From assembly GCA_900769175.1 (NCBI GenBank), contig CAAGFP010000098.1, positions 1 to 31,910 of the forward strand: 31,910 nucleotides of DNA. Direction: 5' to 3'. Below the pieces are notes generated by a model, which worked only from the letters and a program-made list of their open reading frames with translations, searched no databases and had not been told where the DNA came from. The position numbers and the translations under genes were made by a program. Positions 1 through 7,257 of this stretch are shown one piece after another. The first letter of the stretch is position 1. Each line of letters starts with the position of its first letter. Source of the stretch: Lachnospiraceae bacterium (lineage in GTDB: Bacteria > Bacillota > Clostridia > Lachnospirales > Lachnospiraceae).

Positions 1-335
1 GAGGTGCATTTGCAAAATAAAACTGCTTGTGTAAGCAGCCTAAAGATGATATTCTTTTCATAGGCAGTTGTTGGGACTAAGCCCGTGTTTGAAGTTTGTT
101 ATTGGTGGTACTTTAACAATACTATCTTGGGACAATCCTGTCACTGCCTTTTTTAGAAAAAGTAAAAAACTGCGCCACAGCCTTGGCAGGCCATCGCGCA
201 GCGATTTTGTTCAATTCCAGTTTGGGCATAAGCTTGCCGGTAATCAAAAGTGAATAAAACATGACTTTATAGCAATTGTGGAGAAATCTACAGTGGCTTT
301 TTTCATGCAATGAAATGTAGGGGTACTAAAAGTCC
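1..335. other. Left-edge region with no recognised gene
   Basis: No convincing gene is seen here. Bases 3-20 could be the last five codons and stop (G-A-F-A-K-stop) of a plus-strand gene entering from the left, but this is too short to test. A small hairpin follows (TGCTT, GTGT, AAGCA near 24-37) without a T-run. Open frames of about 60 codons occur on both strands between 68 and 310; they lack ribosome binding sites and recognisable motifs, so I treat them as chance. Confidence 0.4.
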
Positions 336-365
336 TTGACATTTCGTTTCAGGGGCGCATAAAAT
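336..365 (+). promoter_or_regulatory. Predicted sigma-70 type promoter
   Basis: A perfect -35 box TTGACA (336-341) lies 18 bases before TAAAAT (360-365). The start of transcription would be near 372, only a few bases before the ATG at 379. It would serve the small ORF at 379 and the gene at 519. Confidence 0.55.
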
Positions 366-378
366 AGTTGTTACTATA

Positions 379-504
379 ATGAGTGTAGAGGAACGGGATG
401 GTGAACTTTGGGTGAACATGGGAAGGTCGGATGAATTCTTGCAGTTTAGTGGTGATGACGAGTTTTTAACAATGGTCACTACCCGTTTTGAGAGATTACA
501 GTAA
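379..504 (+). CDS. Possible 41-residue small protein, start uncertain
   Basis: An ATG-started frame of 41 codons ends 14 bases before the next gene and is in line with the promoter at 336-365. The product would be acidic and soluble, beginning MSVEERDGELWV and ending TTRFERLQ. There is no Shine-Dalgarno sequence before the ATG, and the predicted transcript start is only about 7 bases upstream, so translation would have to be nearly leaderless. An internal ATG at 418 in the same frame is also possible. The residue mix looks protein-like rather than random, and it may be the decayed 3' end of a longer gene, since the frame is open back to 340. I do not recognise a family. Confidence 0.35.
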   Translation: MSVEERDGELWVNMGRSDEFLQFSGDDEFLTMVTTRFERLQ

Positions 505-518
505 AGGAGATTAGGAAC

Positions 519-1130
519 ATGGCATTATTTGACATATTTAAAAATCAGGTTACATCTCAATTAAAAAGAGAAGCATCAAAAGCAGTAAACAATGCGGCGC
601 AAAGTGCATCTCAGGCTATTGCAAAGGGAAGAAATCACACGGAGAGCTTTACTTTTGCCTCTTTACCTACAAGTGTAGAGCAATTGCAGGCGTTACCTGA
701 GGCTTCTTTAGACTCCGCATTTAAGACTACAGCTCTTTGTATTGCTGTTTTATGTAATTTGGAAAAGGATGCAAATGCAACATGGGAAATGCTCGATTAT
801 TTGAAAGGACCGGAAGACGTAAGTGAGAGAGAAAAGGCGTTCATCAAAGAACGTCTGGCAGGAAAACAATATAAAACATTATCTTTCTTTAAGGGAGCAA
901 CGCCGGATAACGGATATACACCTGCTACCCCATATACCATTACGGTGAGTGAAAATCCGTATTCCTTTGATGCAGAAAATTGGGCTACTTTATATGTGAC
1001 AAGTGGTGGCGCAGATTCTCCCAGACCAATTAAGTTACGCAGAAAACCTTCTACAAATCAATGGTTTGTGAATGATATTCAATGCCTTGCAGATATCAGA
1101 ATTCCTACCGAGCAGGATGCATGGGCTTAA
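519..1130 (+). CDS. Conserved protein of unknown function (DUF6935-like)
   Basis: This encodes a 203-residue soluble protein with a good ribosome binding site (AAAGGAG, 8-10 bases before ATG). The N-terminus (MALFDIFKNQVTSQLKREAS) is an amphipathic, Ala/Lys/Gln-rich helix of about 35 residues. The rest, from about residue 45 (SFTFASLPTSVEQLQALPEA) to the C-terminal IRIPTEQDAWA, matches from memory a small family found in Clostridia that I believe is DUF6935; the family name was not checked. Recognisable features are a helical middle part (LDYLKGPEDVS) and a beta-rich C-terminal part (NWATLYVTSGGADSPRPIKLRRK). There is no signal peptide, membrane segment or known catalytic motif. It is followed by a palindrome and a strong terminator, so it forms a short transcription unit with the preceding small ORF. 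The function is unknown. Confidence 0.75.
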   Translation: MALFDIFKNQVTSQLKREASKAVNNAAQSASQAIAKGRNHTESFTFASLPTSVEQLQALPEASLDSAFKTTALCIAVLCNLEKDANATWEMLDYLKGPEDVSEREKAFIKERLAGKQYKTLSFFKGATPDNGYTPATPYTITVSENPYSFDAENWATLYVTSGGADSPRPIKLRRKPSTNQWFVNDIQCLADIRIPTEQDAWA

Positions 1131-1164
1131 ATGCAAAGCATAGTTGCCCACAATCATTGCTGCT

Positions 1165-1208
1165 TTTTATACCATAGGAAATTCCTCCGAATTCCCTATG
1201 GTATAAAA
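1165..1208. repeat. Long intergenic palindrome, 20-bp arms
   Basis: Two 20-base arms (TTTTATACCATAGGAAATTC and its complement with one mismatch) enclose the loop CTCC. The A/T-rich ends would let it work as a terminator in both directions. Its core, AGGAAATTC-CTCC-GAATTCCCT, recurs at 7218-7239 next to livJ as AGGAAATTC-CTCT-GAATTTCCT, so it belongs to a repeat family rather than being a one-off terminator. Confidence 0.75.
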
Positions 1209-1248
1209 ACGTTTTGCGAAGGATGTGCACTCGCACGAAAAGAAGAAA

Positions 1249-1341
1249 GTTGCCTACGCAACACGCGCTCTGCGCGAAGATGAAGGATGTCGCAAGCGAC
1301 CGCGCTCGGCGCGAAGAATCTCGCAAGCGAGATTCTTTTTT
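1249..1341 (+). repeat. Intergenic hairpin-cluster repeat, copy 1, ending in a terminator
   Basis: A run of short hairpins is packed into about 90 bases: GTTGC-CTAC-GCAAC (1249-1262), CGCG-CTCTG-CGCG (about 1264-1276), GTCGC-AA-GCGAC (1289-1300) and, last, AAGAATCTCGC-AA-GCGAGATTCTT followed by Ts (1314-1341). The last is a textbook intrinsic terminator on the plus strand. Related copies lie at 1519-1570 and 3340-3391. Confidence 0.7.
1314..1341 (+). terminator. Intrinsic terminator after the gene at 519
   Basis: A perfect 11-bp stem (AAGAATCTCGC / GCGAGATTCTT) with a 2-base loop runs directly into a T-tract. It ends the transcript of the gene at 519-1130. Confidence 0.75.
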
Positions 1342-1416
1342 ATATATAAACGGATATAAATCTATATAATAGAAAAAACATAAATAATATAAAATCTTTA
1401 AAATAATATAAAATTA

Positions 1417-1445
1417 TCGACATTATTTGGTTTTCAAGATATAAT
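1417..1445 (+). promoter_or_regulatory. Predicted promoter for the response regulator gene
   Basis: TCGACA (1417-1422; one mismatch to TTGACA) is 17 bases from a perfect TATAAT (1440-1445), in a very A/T-rich stretch. The leader to the ATG at 1596 would be about 140 bases and contains a copy of the hairpin repeat. Confidence 0.65.
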
Positions 1446-1518
1446 ATAAAGTGAGAATATGTAATTTGAAACAGATATTTCTTTTGGGGAAAACAGAGTA
1501 TAAAGACAAAAGTAGAAA

Positions 1519-1570
1519 GTTGTTTACGTAACATGCGTCGGGGTGTAGAATTTCGCAACCGAGATTCTAC
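1519..1570 (+). repeat. Intergenic hairpin-cluster repeat, copy 2
   Basis: This is a diverged copy: GTTGTTTACGTAAC (1519-1532), then ATGCGTCGG, then an 11-bp stem with one mismatch, GTAGAATTTCG / CGAGATTCTAC (1545-1570). There is no T-run after the last hairpin, so transcription can pass. It sits inside the predicted leader of the gene at 1596, 12 bases before its ribosome binding site. Confidence 0.6.
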
Positions 1571-1595
1571 GTTCTGTATGTCAGGGGGGATAAAT

Positions 1596-3257
1596 ATGGG
1601 ATATCGAAAACAAATACTGATTGTCGAAGACAGCGAATTTAATCGCGATATGCTGCGTGAAATTCTATCGGATGAGTATGATATTCTCGAAGCAGAGAAC
1701 GGAGCAGTGGCTCTGGAGGTATTATATAATAATATTGATACCATCACCCTGATTCTGCTGGATGTGGTAATGCCGGTTATGGATGGATATGAATTCCTCG
1801 CGAAAATGAAAGCGGATAAGAATGTTTCTTTTGTTCCCGTTATCGTAATGACGCAAAAGGATAAGGAGAAGGAAGAAATCAAATCGTTATCCTTAGGAGC
1901 GAACGATTTCATTCCAAAGCCGTATAAACCGCCGGTAATCAAGCACAGAATCGCAAATCTGATTAAGCTGCGTGAGTCTGCAATGATGATTAATCAGTTT
2001 AAATATGACCGCTTAACGGGGCTATATTCCAAGGAGTATTTTTATCGGAAGGTGAAAGAGAGGCTGGATGATAATCCGGATGTGGAATATTCCATTCTTT
2101 GTTGTAATATTGTGAATTTTAAACTTTTTAACGATACTTACGGAAGGGATGAGGGAGACCGGCTTTTAATTGAAAGTGCAGGGATTCTTCAAAAGAGAGT
2201 TTCTTCCTCTTCTATCTGCTGTCGTTATACGGCGGACCGTTTTCTTGCCCTTACCGAGAAAGAGAGTGAGCAAAAAGGACGGAAGCGCTTCATTGAAGCA
2301 AGGAAGAAAACCCGTTCGGAGCTGTCGAAGAATATTACCATTAAGCTAGGGGTTTATGAAATAACGAATCGGAACATTCCTGTAGAGCATATGTGTGACA
2401 GAGCTTTGTGGGTGGTAGACACCATTAAGGGCATTTATGATAAACACGTTGCGGTTTATGATGATAAGCTTCGAAACCAGTTATTAAGAGAGCAGGCCAT
2501 TACCGAAGCGATGGAAAATGCTTTGACAGAGAAACAGTTTGAGGTATACTTTCAGCCGAAGTATAATCTTTCAAACAATACGATTGAAGGTGCAGAATCT
2601 CTGGTACGCTGGAATCATCCAAGCCTCGGATTTCTCTCTCCCGGAGAGTTTATTCCGTTGTTTGAGCGAAATGGTTTTATTCGCAAGCTGGATGAGTTTG
2701 TATGGGAGAGAACCTGTGAAAGACTCAAAGAGTGGAAAGACCTCGGTTATACAGTGGTTCCGATATCGGTAAATGTTTCAAGAATTGATGTATTTCAATC
2801 CCACCTGGTTGATATATTCTGTAAGCTGATTGAAAAGTACGACATCGAGCCGGAATACCTGCATTTGGAAATTACGGAGAGTGCGTACACAGAGAACCCC
2901 GTAAATATTATCCGAACGGTGGATGAATTACGTAAAAAGGGCTTTATTATCGAGATGGATGATTTCGGAAGCGGATATTCTTCGCTGAATATGTTAAGTC
3001 AGATGGAAATTGATATTATGAAATTAGATATGGGATTCATCCGAAACGAACTTGCGAAATCGGAAGAGAAAAGCATTCTCGGTGACGTAGTGAATATGGC
3101 ACACCGTATGAAATTAAAGGTTGTTGCCGAAGGTGTGGAAACCCAGAATCAAAGAGACCGCCTGCAGGTAATCGGATGTGACCTTGCACAGGGTTATTAC
3201 TATGCAAAGCCGATGAAAGACATTGAATTTGTGGCAGGATTACAGGTTGCGATATAA
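1596..3257 (+). CDS. Response regulator with receiver, degenerate GGDEF and EAL domains
   Basis: The likely role is a signal-controlled c-di-GMP phosphodiesterase. The start is taken at 1596 because AGGGGGGA lies 5 bases upstream; an upstream in-frame ATG at 1578 overlaps that site. In the 553-residue product, residues 5-125 form a receiver with acidic pocket (VEDSEFN), phospho-acceptor Asp56 (LILLDVVMP) and Lys109 (PKPYKP). Residues 135-290 form a GGDEF domain in which the signature is replaced by TADRF (213-217), so cyclase activity is not expected. Residues 300-550 form an EAL domain with ESLVRW at 335, SVNVSR, LEITES, MDDFGSG, IMKLD, AEGVET and QGYYYAKP; the metal and catalytic residues look intact despite ESL in place of EAL. 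There is no membrane segment and no partner kinase nearby. It has its own promoter and terminator. Confidence 0.9.
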   Translation: MGYRKQILIVEDSEFNRDMLREILSDEYDILEAENGAVALEVLYNNIDTITLILLDVVMPVMDGYEFLAKMKADKNVSFVPVIVMTQKDKEKEEIKSLSLGANDFIPKPYKPPVIKHRIANLIKLRESAMMINQFKYDRLTGLYSKEYFYRKVKERLDDNPDVEYSILCCNIVNFKLFNDTYGRDEGDRLLIESAGILQKRVSSSSICCRYTADRFLALTEKESEQKGRKRFIEARKKTRSELSKNITIKLGVYEITNRNIPVEHMCDRALWVVDTIKGIYDKHVAVYDDKLRNQLLREQAITEAMENALTEKQFEVYFQPKYNLSNNTIEGAESLVRWNHPSLGFLSPGEFIPLFERNGFIRKLDEFVWERTCERLKEWKDLGYTVVPISVNVSRIDVFQSHLVDIFCKLIEKYDIEPEYLHLEITESAYTENPVNIIRTVDELRKKGFIIEMDDFGSGYSSLNMLSQMEIDIMKLDMGFIRNELAKSEEKSILGDVVNMAHRMKLKVVAEGVETQNQRDRLQVIGCDLAQGYYYAKPMKDIEFVAGLQVAI

Positions 3258-3278
3258 CAGAGAATAATTATAATAAAT

Positions 3279-3325
3279 AAAGGCTATGGGAGGAAATTAA
3301 AATTAAAACTCCCATAGCCTTTTTG
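3279..3325. terminator. Bidirectional intrinsic terminator
   Basis: The perfect 14-bp stem AAAGGCTATGGGAG / CTCCCATAGCCTTT has T-rich sequence on both sides: TTTTTG on the plus strand and TTTATTTATTATAATT on the minus strand. It can end both the EAL gene (plus) and the liv operon (minus). Confidence 0.85.
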
Positions 3326-3339
3326 TGTAATGGAAAATA

Positions 3340-3391
3340 GTTGCCCACGCAACACGCATTCAACGAGGTAATCTCGCTTGCGAGATTCTTT
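3340..3391. repeat. Intergenic hairpin-cluster repeat, copy 3
   Basis: This is GTTGC-CCAC-GCAAC (3340-3353), followed by ACGCATTCAACG and the perfect stem AATCTCGC-TT-GCGAGATT (3370-3387). It has the same order of elements as the copies at 1249 and 1519. It lies only 11 bases beyond the end of livF. Confidence 0.65.
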
Positions 3392-3398
3392 GTTCTCT

Positions 3399-4109
3399 TT
3401 ATATCCCGAGGTATGCCTTTTTGATGTTTTCATCTTCGAGCATATCTTTGGCATTTCCGGACATGGTAATTAATCCGGTTTCAAGCACATATGCACGGTC
3501 TGCAATTCCCAGAGCCATTTTTGCGTTCTGTTCCACCAATAAAATGGTAATTCCTTCACTGTGGCAGTATTCGATAATGCTGAACACTTCTTTTACCATA
3601 ATCGGTGAAAGTCCCATGGAAGGCTCATCCATCAGAATCATTTTCGGTTTGCTCATCAGTGCGCGTCCCATTGCAAGCATCTGTTGTTCACCACCGCTTA
3701 ACGTTCCTGCAGGCTGATTCTTTCTCTCTTCCAGTCTGGGGAAGTGTTCATAAACCGTTTTCAGGGTTGCTTCAATCTCTGCTTTATCTTTACGAGTATA
3801 TGCGCCCATTTTCAGGTTCTCATACACCGAAAGGTTTGCAAAGACTCTTCGTCCTTCGGGAACATGCGCCATTCCCATGGAAACAATTTTATATCCCGGA
3901 ATTTTGGTGATTTCTTTTCCGTCATAAATGATGCTTCCTTCTTTTGGAGGAATCAGCCCGGTAATGGTATGAAGGATGGTCGTTTTGCCGGCTCCGTTTG
4001 CGCCGATTAATGCAACAAGTTCTCCTTCGTTGATGTCAAAGTCAATTCCTTTGATTGCCTGAATTAACCCATAATTTACTTTCAGATTCTTTACTTCTAA
4101 AATAGCCAT
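3399..4109 (-). CDS. livF: Branched-chain amino acid ABC transporter ATP-binding protein LivF
   Basis: This is one of the two cytoplasmic ATPases that power the LivHM permease. The start at 4109 (MAILEVKNLKVNYG) is chosen because GAGG lies 7 bases upstream; the open frame extends further but without a ribosome site. The 236-residue length is typical of LivF. Walker A is GANGAGKTT, the signature LSGGEQQMLAMGRA, and Walker B MILMDEPSMGL, the last a LivF hallmark. The H-loop region reads LLVEQN, as is usual in LivF proteins. It is the last gene of the livJHMGF operon, 74 bases after livG, and is followed by the bidirectional terminator at 3279-3325. Confidence 0.93.
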   Translation of the reverse strand: MAILEVKNLKVNYGLIQAIKGIDFDINEGELVALIGANGAGKTTILHTITGLIPPKEGSIIYDGKEITKIPGYKIVSMGMAHVPEGRRVFANLSVYENLKMGAYTRKDKAEIEATLKTVYEHFPRLEERKNQPAGTLSGGEQQMLAMGRALMSKPKMILMDEPSMGLSPIMVKEVFSIIEYCHSEGITILLVEQNAKMALGIADRAYVLETGLITMSGNAKDMLEDENIKKAYLGI

Positions 4110-4183
4110 TTTTTTCCTCGTTTCTATTTCCAATTTGAGAGCATCTTGAATTATCTCATAAATCAATGAATGAAAGGAGCGGC

Positions 4184-4942
4184 TTAATCTCCGATATAAG
4201 CCTTGATTACATCCGGATTACTCAATACTTCTGCTGTTTTACCCTGGCAGAGAACTTTGCCGAAGTTTAATACGGTAAGTTCTTCGCAGATTCCGGCAAC
4301 CAGCTTCATGTCATGCTCGATTAAGAGAATGGATACATTGAAGTGATCACGTACGAAACGAATGGTTTTCATCAGTTCCTCCGTTTCATTCGGATTCATG
4401 CCGGCTGCAGGCTCATCAAGCAGTAAAAGCTTGGGATTGGTTGCAAGTGCTCTGGCAATTTCGAGTTTACGCTGTTTTCCGTACGGAAGGTTGCTTGCAA
4501 GGGTGTCAGCCTCTTTGTCAAGGTCGAAAACCTTCAAAAGCTCGAGTGCTTTTTCATTCATCTGTTTTTCTGTTTTATGATATCCGGGCAGACGGAATAT
4601 TCCGGTTGCAGTCGAATATTTCATCTGATTGTGGAGCCCGATTTTTACATTATCAAGAACGGACTGTTCTGCGAAAAGCCGAATATTCTGAAAGGTTCTG
4701 GCAATACCGGCTTTGTTGATATCTACCGTTTTCTTTCCGGTAATATTCTCGCCGTCGAGATAAATGGTTCCTTCATTGGGCATATAAACGCCGGTCAGAA
4801 GATTGAAAACCGTAGTCTTACCCGCACCGTTAGGTCCGATTAATCCATATAACTGACCCTTTTCAATCGTAACATTAAATTCTTCAACGGCATGAAGTCC
4901 GCCAAAGGTGATTCCTAAATTTTTTACTTCAAGGATTGCCAT
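4184..4942 (-). CDS. livG: Branched-chain amino acid ABC transporter ATP-binding protein LivG
   Basis: This is the second ATPase of the importer, 252 residues. The start at 4942 (MAILEVKNLGITFGG) has AAGGTGG 8 bases upstream. That site lies inside the end of livM, whose stop is one base from this ATG, so translation is probably coupled. Motifs are Walker A GPNGAGKTTVFN, a signature of the LivG type (LPYGKQRKLEIARA) and Walker B LLLLDEPAAGMN, with the H-loop in LLIEHDM. The extra C-terminal stretch ending NPDVIKAYIGD is typical of LivG proteins. It pairs with LivF on the LivHM membrane core. Confidence 0.94.
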   Translation of the reverse strand: MAILEVKNLGITFGGLHAVEEFNVTIEKGQLYGLIGPNGAGKTTVFNLLTGVYMPNEGTIYLDGENITGKKTVDINKAGIARTFQNIRLFAEQSVLDNVKIGLHNQMKYSTATGIFRLPGYHKTEKQMNEKALELLKVFDLDKEADTLASNLPYGKQRKLEIARALATNPKLLLLDEPAAGMNPNETEELMKTIRFVRDHFNVSILLIEHDMKLVAGICEELTVLNFGKVLCQGKTAEVLSNPDVIKAYIGD

Positions 4943-4943
4943 A

Positions 4944-6041
4944 TTATTCCACCTTTCCTTTCTTCGCATTCTTACCGAATTTCGAAAGCTTTGCAACAAT
5001 ACGCTGTCTTAAAGTAATCATTCCCGGTGCCCAGTTGAATAACATCAGGGCGATTAAAATAATTGCATAGAAGAGCATACGGTATTCCACAAGACCGGGT
5101 GAGAGCTTACGAAGCAATTCGGGAAGCATGTATAAGACTATGGTTGCGATAATAGAACCGCGGAAGCTTCCCATTCCTCCGAGTACCACATAAACCAGAA
5201 TCATGATGGACATATTATATCCAAAGTTGTTCGTGGTAGCAGTCAGGGTGGATAAGTTATGCGCATATAATACACCGCCTGCTCCGGCAATTGCAGCGGA
5301 AATGGTAAACGCGAGCATTTTATATTTCGTAATATTGATTCCGACGGATTCGGCTGCAATTCGGTTATCACGAATTGCCATGATTGCACGTCCGGAGCGG
5401 GAATCAACCAGATGATTGACAACGATGAGGCAGATTAAAAGCACGATTACACCGATTGCAAAGGTAGAAAGGGAAGGAATTTTATTAACGCCTTTCGCAC
5501 CGTTGATAATCCACATTCCGTTTTCTGCATTTGCGGCAATTTTACTGCCGTCTGTTAGTGCAAAATGGAAGCCGCTGTCATCTTTGGCAACATATAAAAC
5601 ATTGATTACATTGATAATAATCTGTCCGAACGCAAGGGTTACGATTGCAAGGTAGTCTCCTTTTAATCTTAGTACCGGAATTCCGACGAGAAATCCAAAA
5701 ACGGCTGCTATTACAGTACCGATGATTAATGCAATGATAAGCAGAAGGATTTTACTGGGAATCACATCGGCTAAAAGCTTGGTGGAAATTGCACCGGCGA
5801 AGGCACCGACACACATGAATCCGGCATGGCCAAGACTCAGTTCACCGAGATATCCGACACATAGGTTCAAACCTACGGCAACAATGGAATATACACAGAT
5901 GGGAACTAAGAGTCCCTGAATTAAGTTGCTGACTGCTCCGGCATTTACCAGTATCTGAATAACAGCGAATACGAGAATGATTCCGGCATAGGTAATTAAG
6001 TTATTTTTGGTTGTTTTCTTCATGTTTTTAATCAATTTCAT
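4944..6041 (-). CDS. livM: Branched-chain amino acid ABC transporter permease LivM
   Basis: This is one of the two integral membrane subunits. The start at 6041 (MKLIKNMKKTTKNN) is set by AAGGAGGGC about 7 bases upstream; the frame is open further but starts inside livH. The 365-residue product has about nine or ten hydrophobic segments and the LivM-type sequences CVGYLGELSLGHAGFM (near residue 65), RLKGDYLAIVTLAFG and GGMGSFRGSIIAT, the last being the loop that contacts the ATPases. It has a basic cytoplasmic C-terminus (KLSKFGKNAKKGKVE). It lies 13 bases after livH and abuts livG. Confidence 0.93.
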   Translation of the reverse strand: MKLIKNMKKTTKNNLITYAGIILVFAVIQILVNAGAVSNLIQGLLVPICVYSIVAVGLNLCVGYLGELSLGHAGFMCVGAFAGAISTKLLADVIPSKILLLIIALIIGTVIAAVFGFLVGIPVLRLKGDYLAIVTLAFGQIIINVINVLYVAKDDSGFHFALTDGSKIAANAENGMWIINGAKGVNKIPSLSTFAIGVIVLLICLIVVNHLVDSRSGRAIMAIRDNRIAAESVGINITKYKMLAFTISAAIAGAGGVLYAHNLSTLTATTNNFGYNMSIMILVYVVLGGMGSFRGSIIATIVLYMLPELLRKLSPGLVEYRMLFYAIILIALMLFNWAPGMITLRQRIVAKLSKFGKNAKKGKVE

Positions 6042-6054
6042 TGCCTTGCCCTCC

Positions 6055-6936
6055 TTAAACTTTCTCGCGAATCTTCTTACCGAGAATACCGGTAGGACGA
6101 ACCAGTAAAACAATAATCAATACCGCAAATACAATTGCATCGGAAAGCTGGGAGGATATATAAGCTCTTCCTAATATTTCAATGATTCCGAGTAAAATTC
6201 CTCCGATTAATGCGCCGGGAATCGAACCGATTCCACCGAATACCGCTGCGGTGAATGCCTTAATACCGGGCATGGATCCGGTGTAAGGAGTAAGGGCAGG
6301 ATAGGCGGAGCAGAACAGTGCACCGGCAATCGCTGCAAGTCCGGAACCGATTGCGAAAGTAAGGGAAATGGTTGCATTCGCATTGATTCCCATTAAGGAA
6401 GCTGCGTCTTTATCTTCGGATACTGCTAACATTGCCTGACCAGCTTTGGTGCGCTTAATGAAAAGAGATAAGCCGACCATGATGAGAATGCAGACCAAAA
6501 CGGTAACAATGGTCGTTGCCGAAATGGTGAGTTTTCCGTCCGCAAGCTTGATATTTTCGATATTTACTACATTTGAGAACGATTTGGTATCGGAGCCAAA
6601 TAATAAAAGTGCCATATTCTGAAGAAAATAGCTGACACCGATTGCGGTAATCAAAACCGCCAGGGAGGTCGCTTTTCTTAGTGGTTTGTATGCAATTTTT
6701 TCTATAACCATACCAAGAGCAGTACATATAAGAATGGATATGAAAACTGCAGGGATTGCAGGAACGCCGACATTACTCATTAGGAGGAAGATGACATAGC
6801 TTCCCACCATAATGATATCGCCATGTGCAAAATTAAGCATTTTTGCAATACCATACACCATAGTGTAGCCAAGCGCGATAATTGCATATACGCTTCCTAA
6901 GCTGATTCCGTTAATCAGATGTGTTATAAAATTCAT
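6055..6936 (-). CDS. livH: Branched-chain amino acid ABC transporter permease LivH
   Basis: This is the other membrane subunit of the importer, 293 residues with about eight hydrophobic segments. The family signature is clear at the N-terminus (GSVYAIIALGYTMVYG, then NFAHGDIIMVG) and in the coupling loop (AAVFGGIGSIPGALIGG). The start ATG at 6936 has AAGAAGGGA upstream. It is separated from livJ by about 320 bases that include a terminator, so the membrane and ATPase genes are probably expressed at a lower level than the binding protein, through read-through or a promoter I could not place. Confidence 0.93.
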   Translation of the reverse strand: MNFITHLINGISLGSVYAIIALGYTMVYGIAKMLNFAHGDIIMVGSYVIFLLMSNVGVPAIPAVFISILICTALGMVIEKIAYKPLRKATSLAVLITAIGVSYFLQNMALLLFGSDTKSFSNVVNIENIKLADGKLTISATTIVTVLVCILIMVGLSLFIKRTKAGQAMLAVSEDKDAASLMGINANATISLTFAIGSGLAAIAGALFCSAYPALTPYTGSMPGIKAFTAAVFGGIGSIPGALIGGILLGIIEILGRAYISSQLSDAIVFAVLIIVLLVRPTGILGKKIREKV

Positions 6937-7159
6937 TTTATCAATCCCTTCTTTACCGAAAAGTACGGAAATTTAATTAATAGATTATTTTAATCAGTTT
7001 ATTTTTGCATAATAAACCAAAGACCATTTTAACATAAATAAAACAAGTATGCGACATATTTTTATTATTTTTAAAGAAATAATCGCTGTTTTTCATTTTA
7101 AATGCGCAAAACGGATTCCAAAACGCCTGCGAGATTACCGCATTGATAGCGTGTTGCAT

Positions 7160-7203
7160 AAAAAAAGAGGTTGATTTCAAATCTTCCGAAACCAACCTCT
7201 TTG
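7160..7203 (-). terminator. Intrinsic terminator between livJ and livH
   Basis: A 15-base stem with mismatches (AAAGAGGTTGATTTC / GAAACCAACCTCTTT) is followed on the minus strand by TTTTTTTA. It fits partial termination after the abundant binding protein. The rest of the 6937-7257 gap is A/T-rich and holds no gene that I can see. Confidence 0.8.
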
Positions 7204-7217
7204 TTGCTTCATTTAAT

Positions 7218-7239
7218 AGGAAATTCCTCTGAATTTCCT
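7218..7239. repeat. Short palindrome sharing its core with 1165-1208
   Basis: AGGAAATTC-CTCT-GAATTTCCT is a perfect 9-bp stem with a 4-base loop. It lies between the livJ stop and the livJ terminator. The arms and loop match the centre of the longer palindrome at 1165-1208. Confidence 0.55.
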
Positions 7240-7257
7240 GTCAAATTCGAATGCAAA

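Noticed and set aside
122..310. 62-codon minus-strand frame near the left edge
   Set aside because: No ribosome site, no family resemblance, and an overlapping plus-strand frame of similar length; consistent with chance.
1452..1595. c-di-GMP riboswitch in the leader of the EAL gene
   Set aside because: No GEMM-type conserved segments or tetraloop receptor pattern were found; the leader holds only the hairpin repeat.
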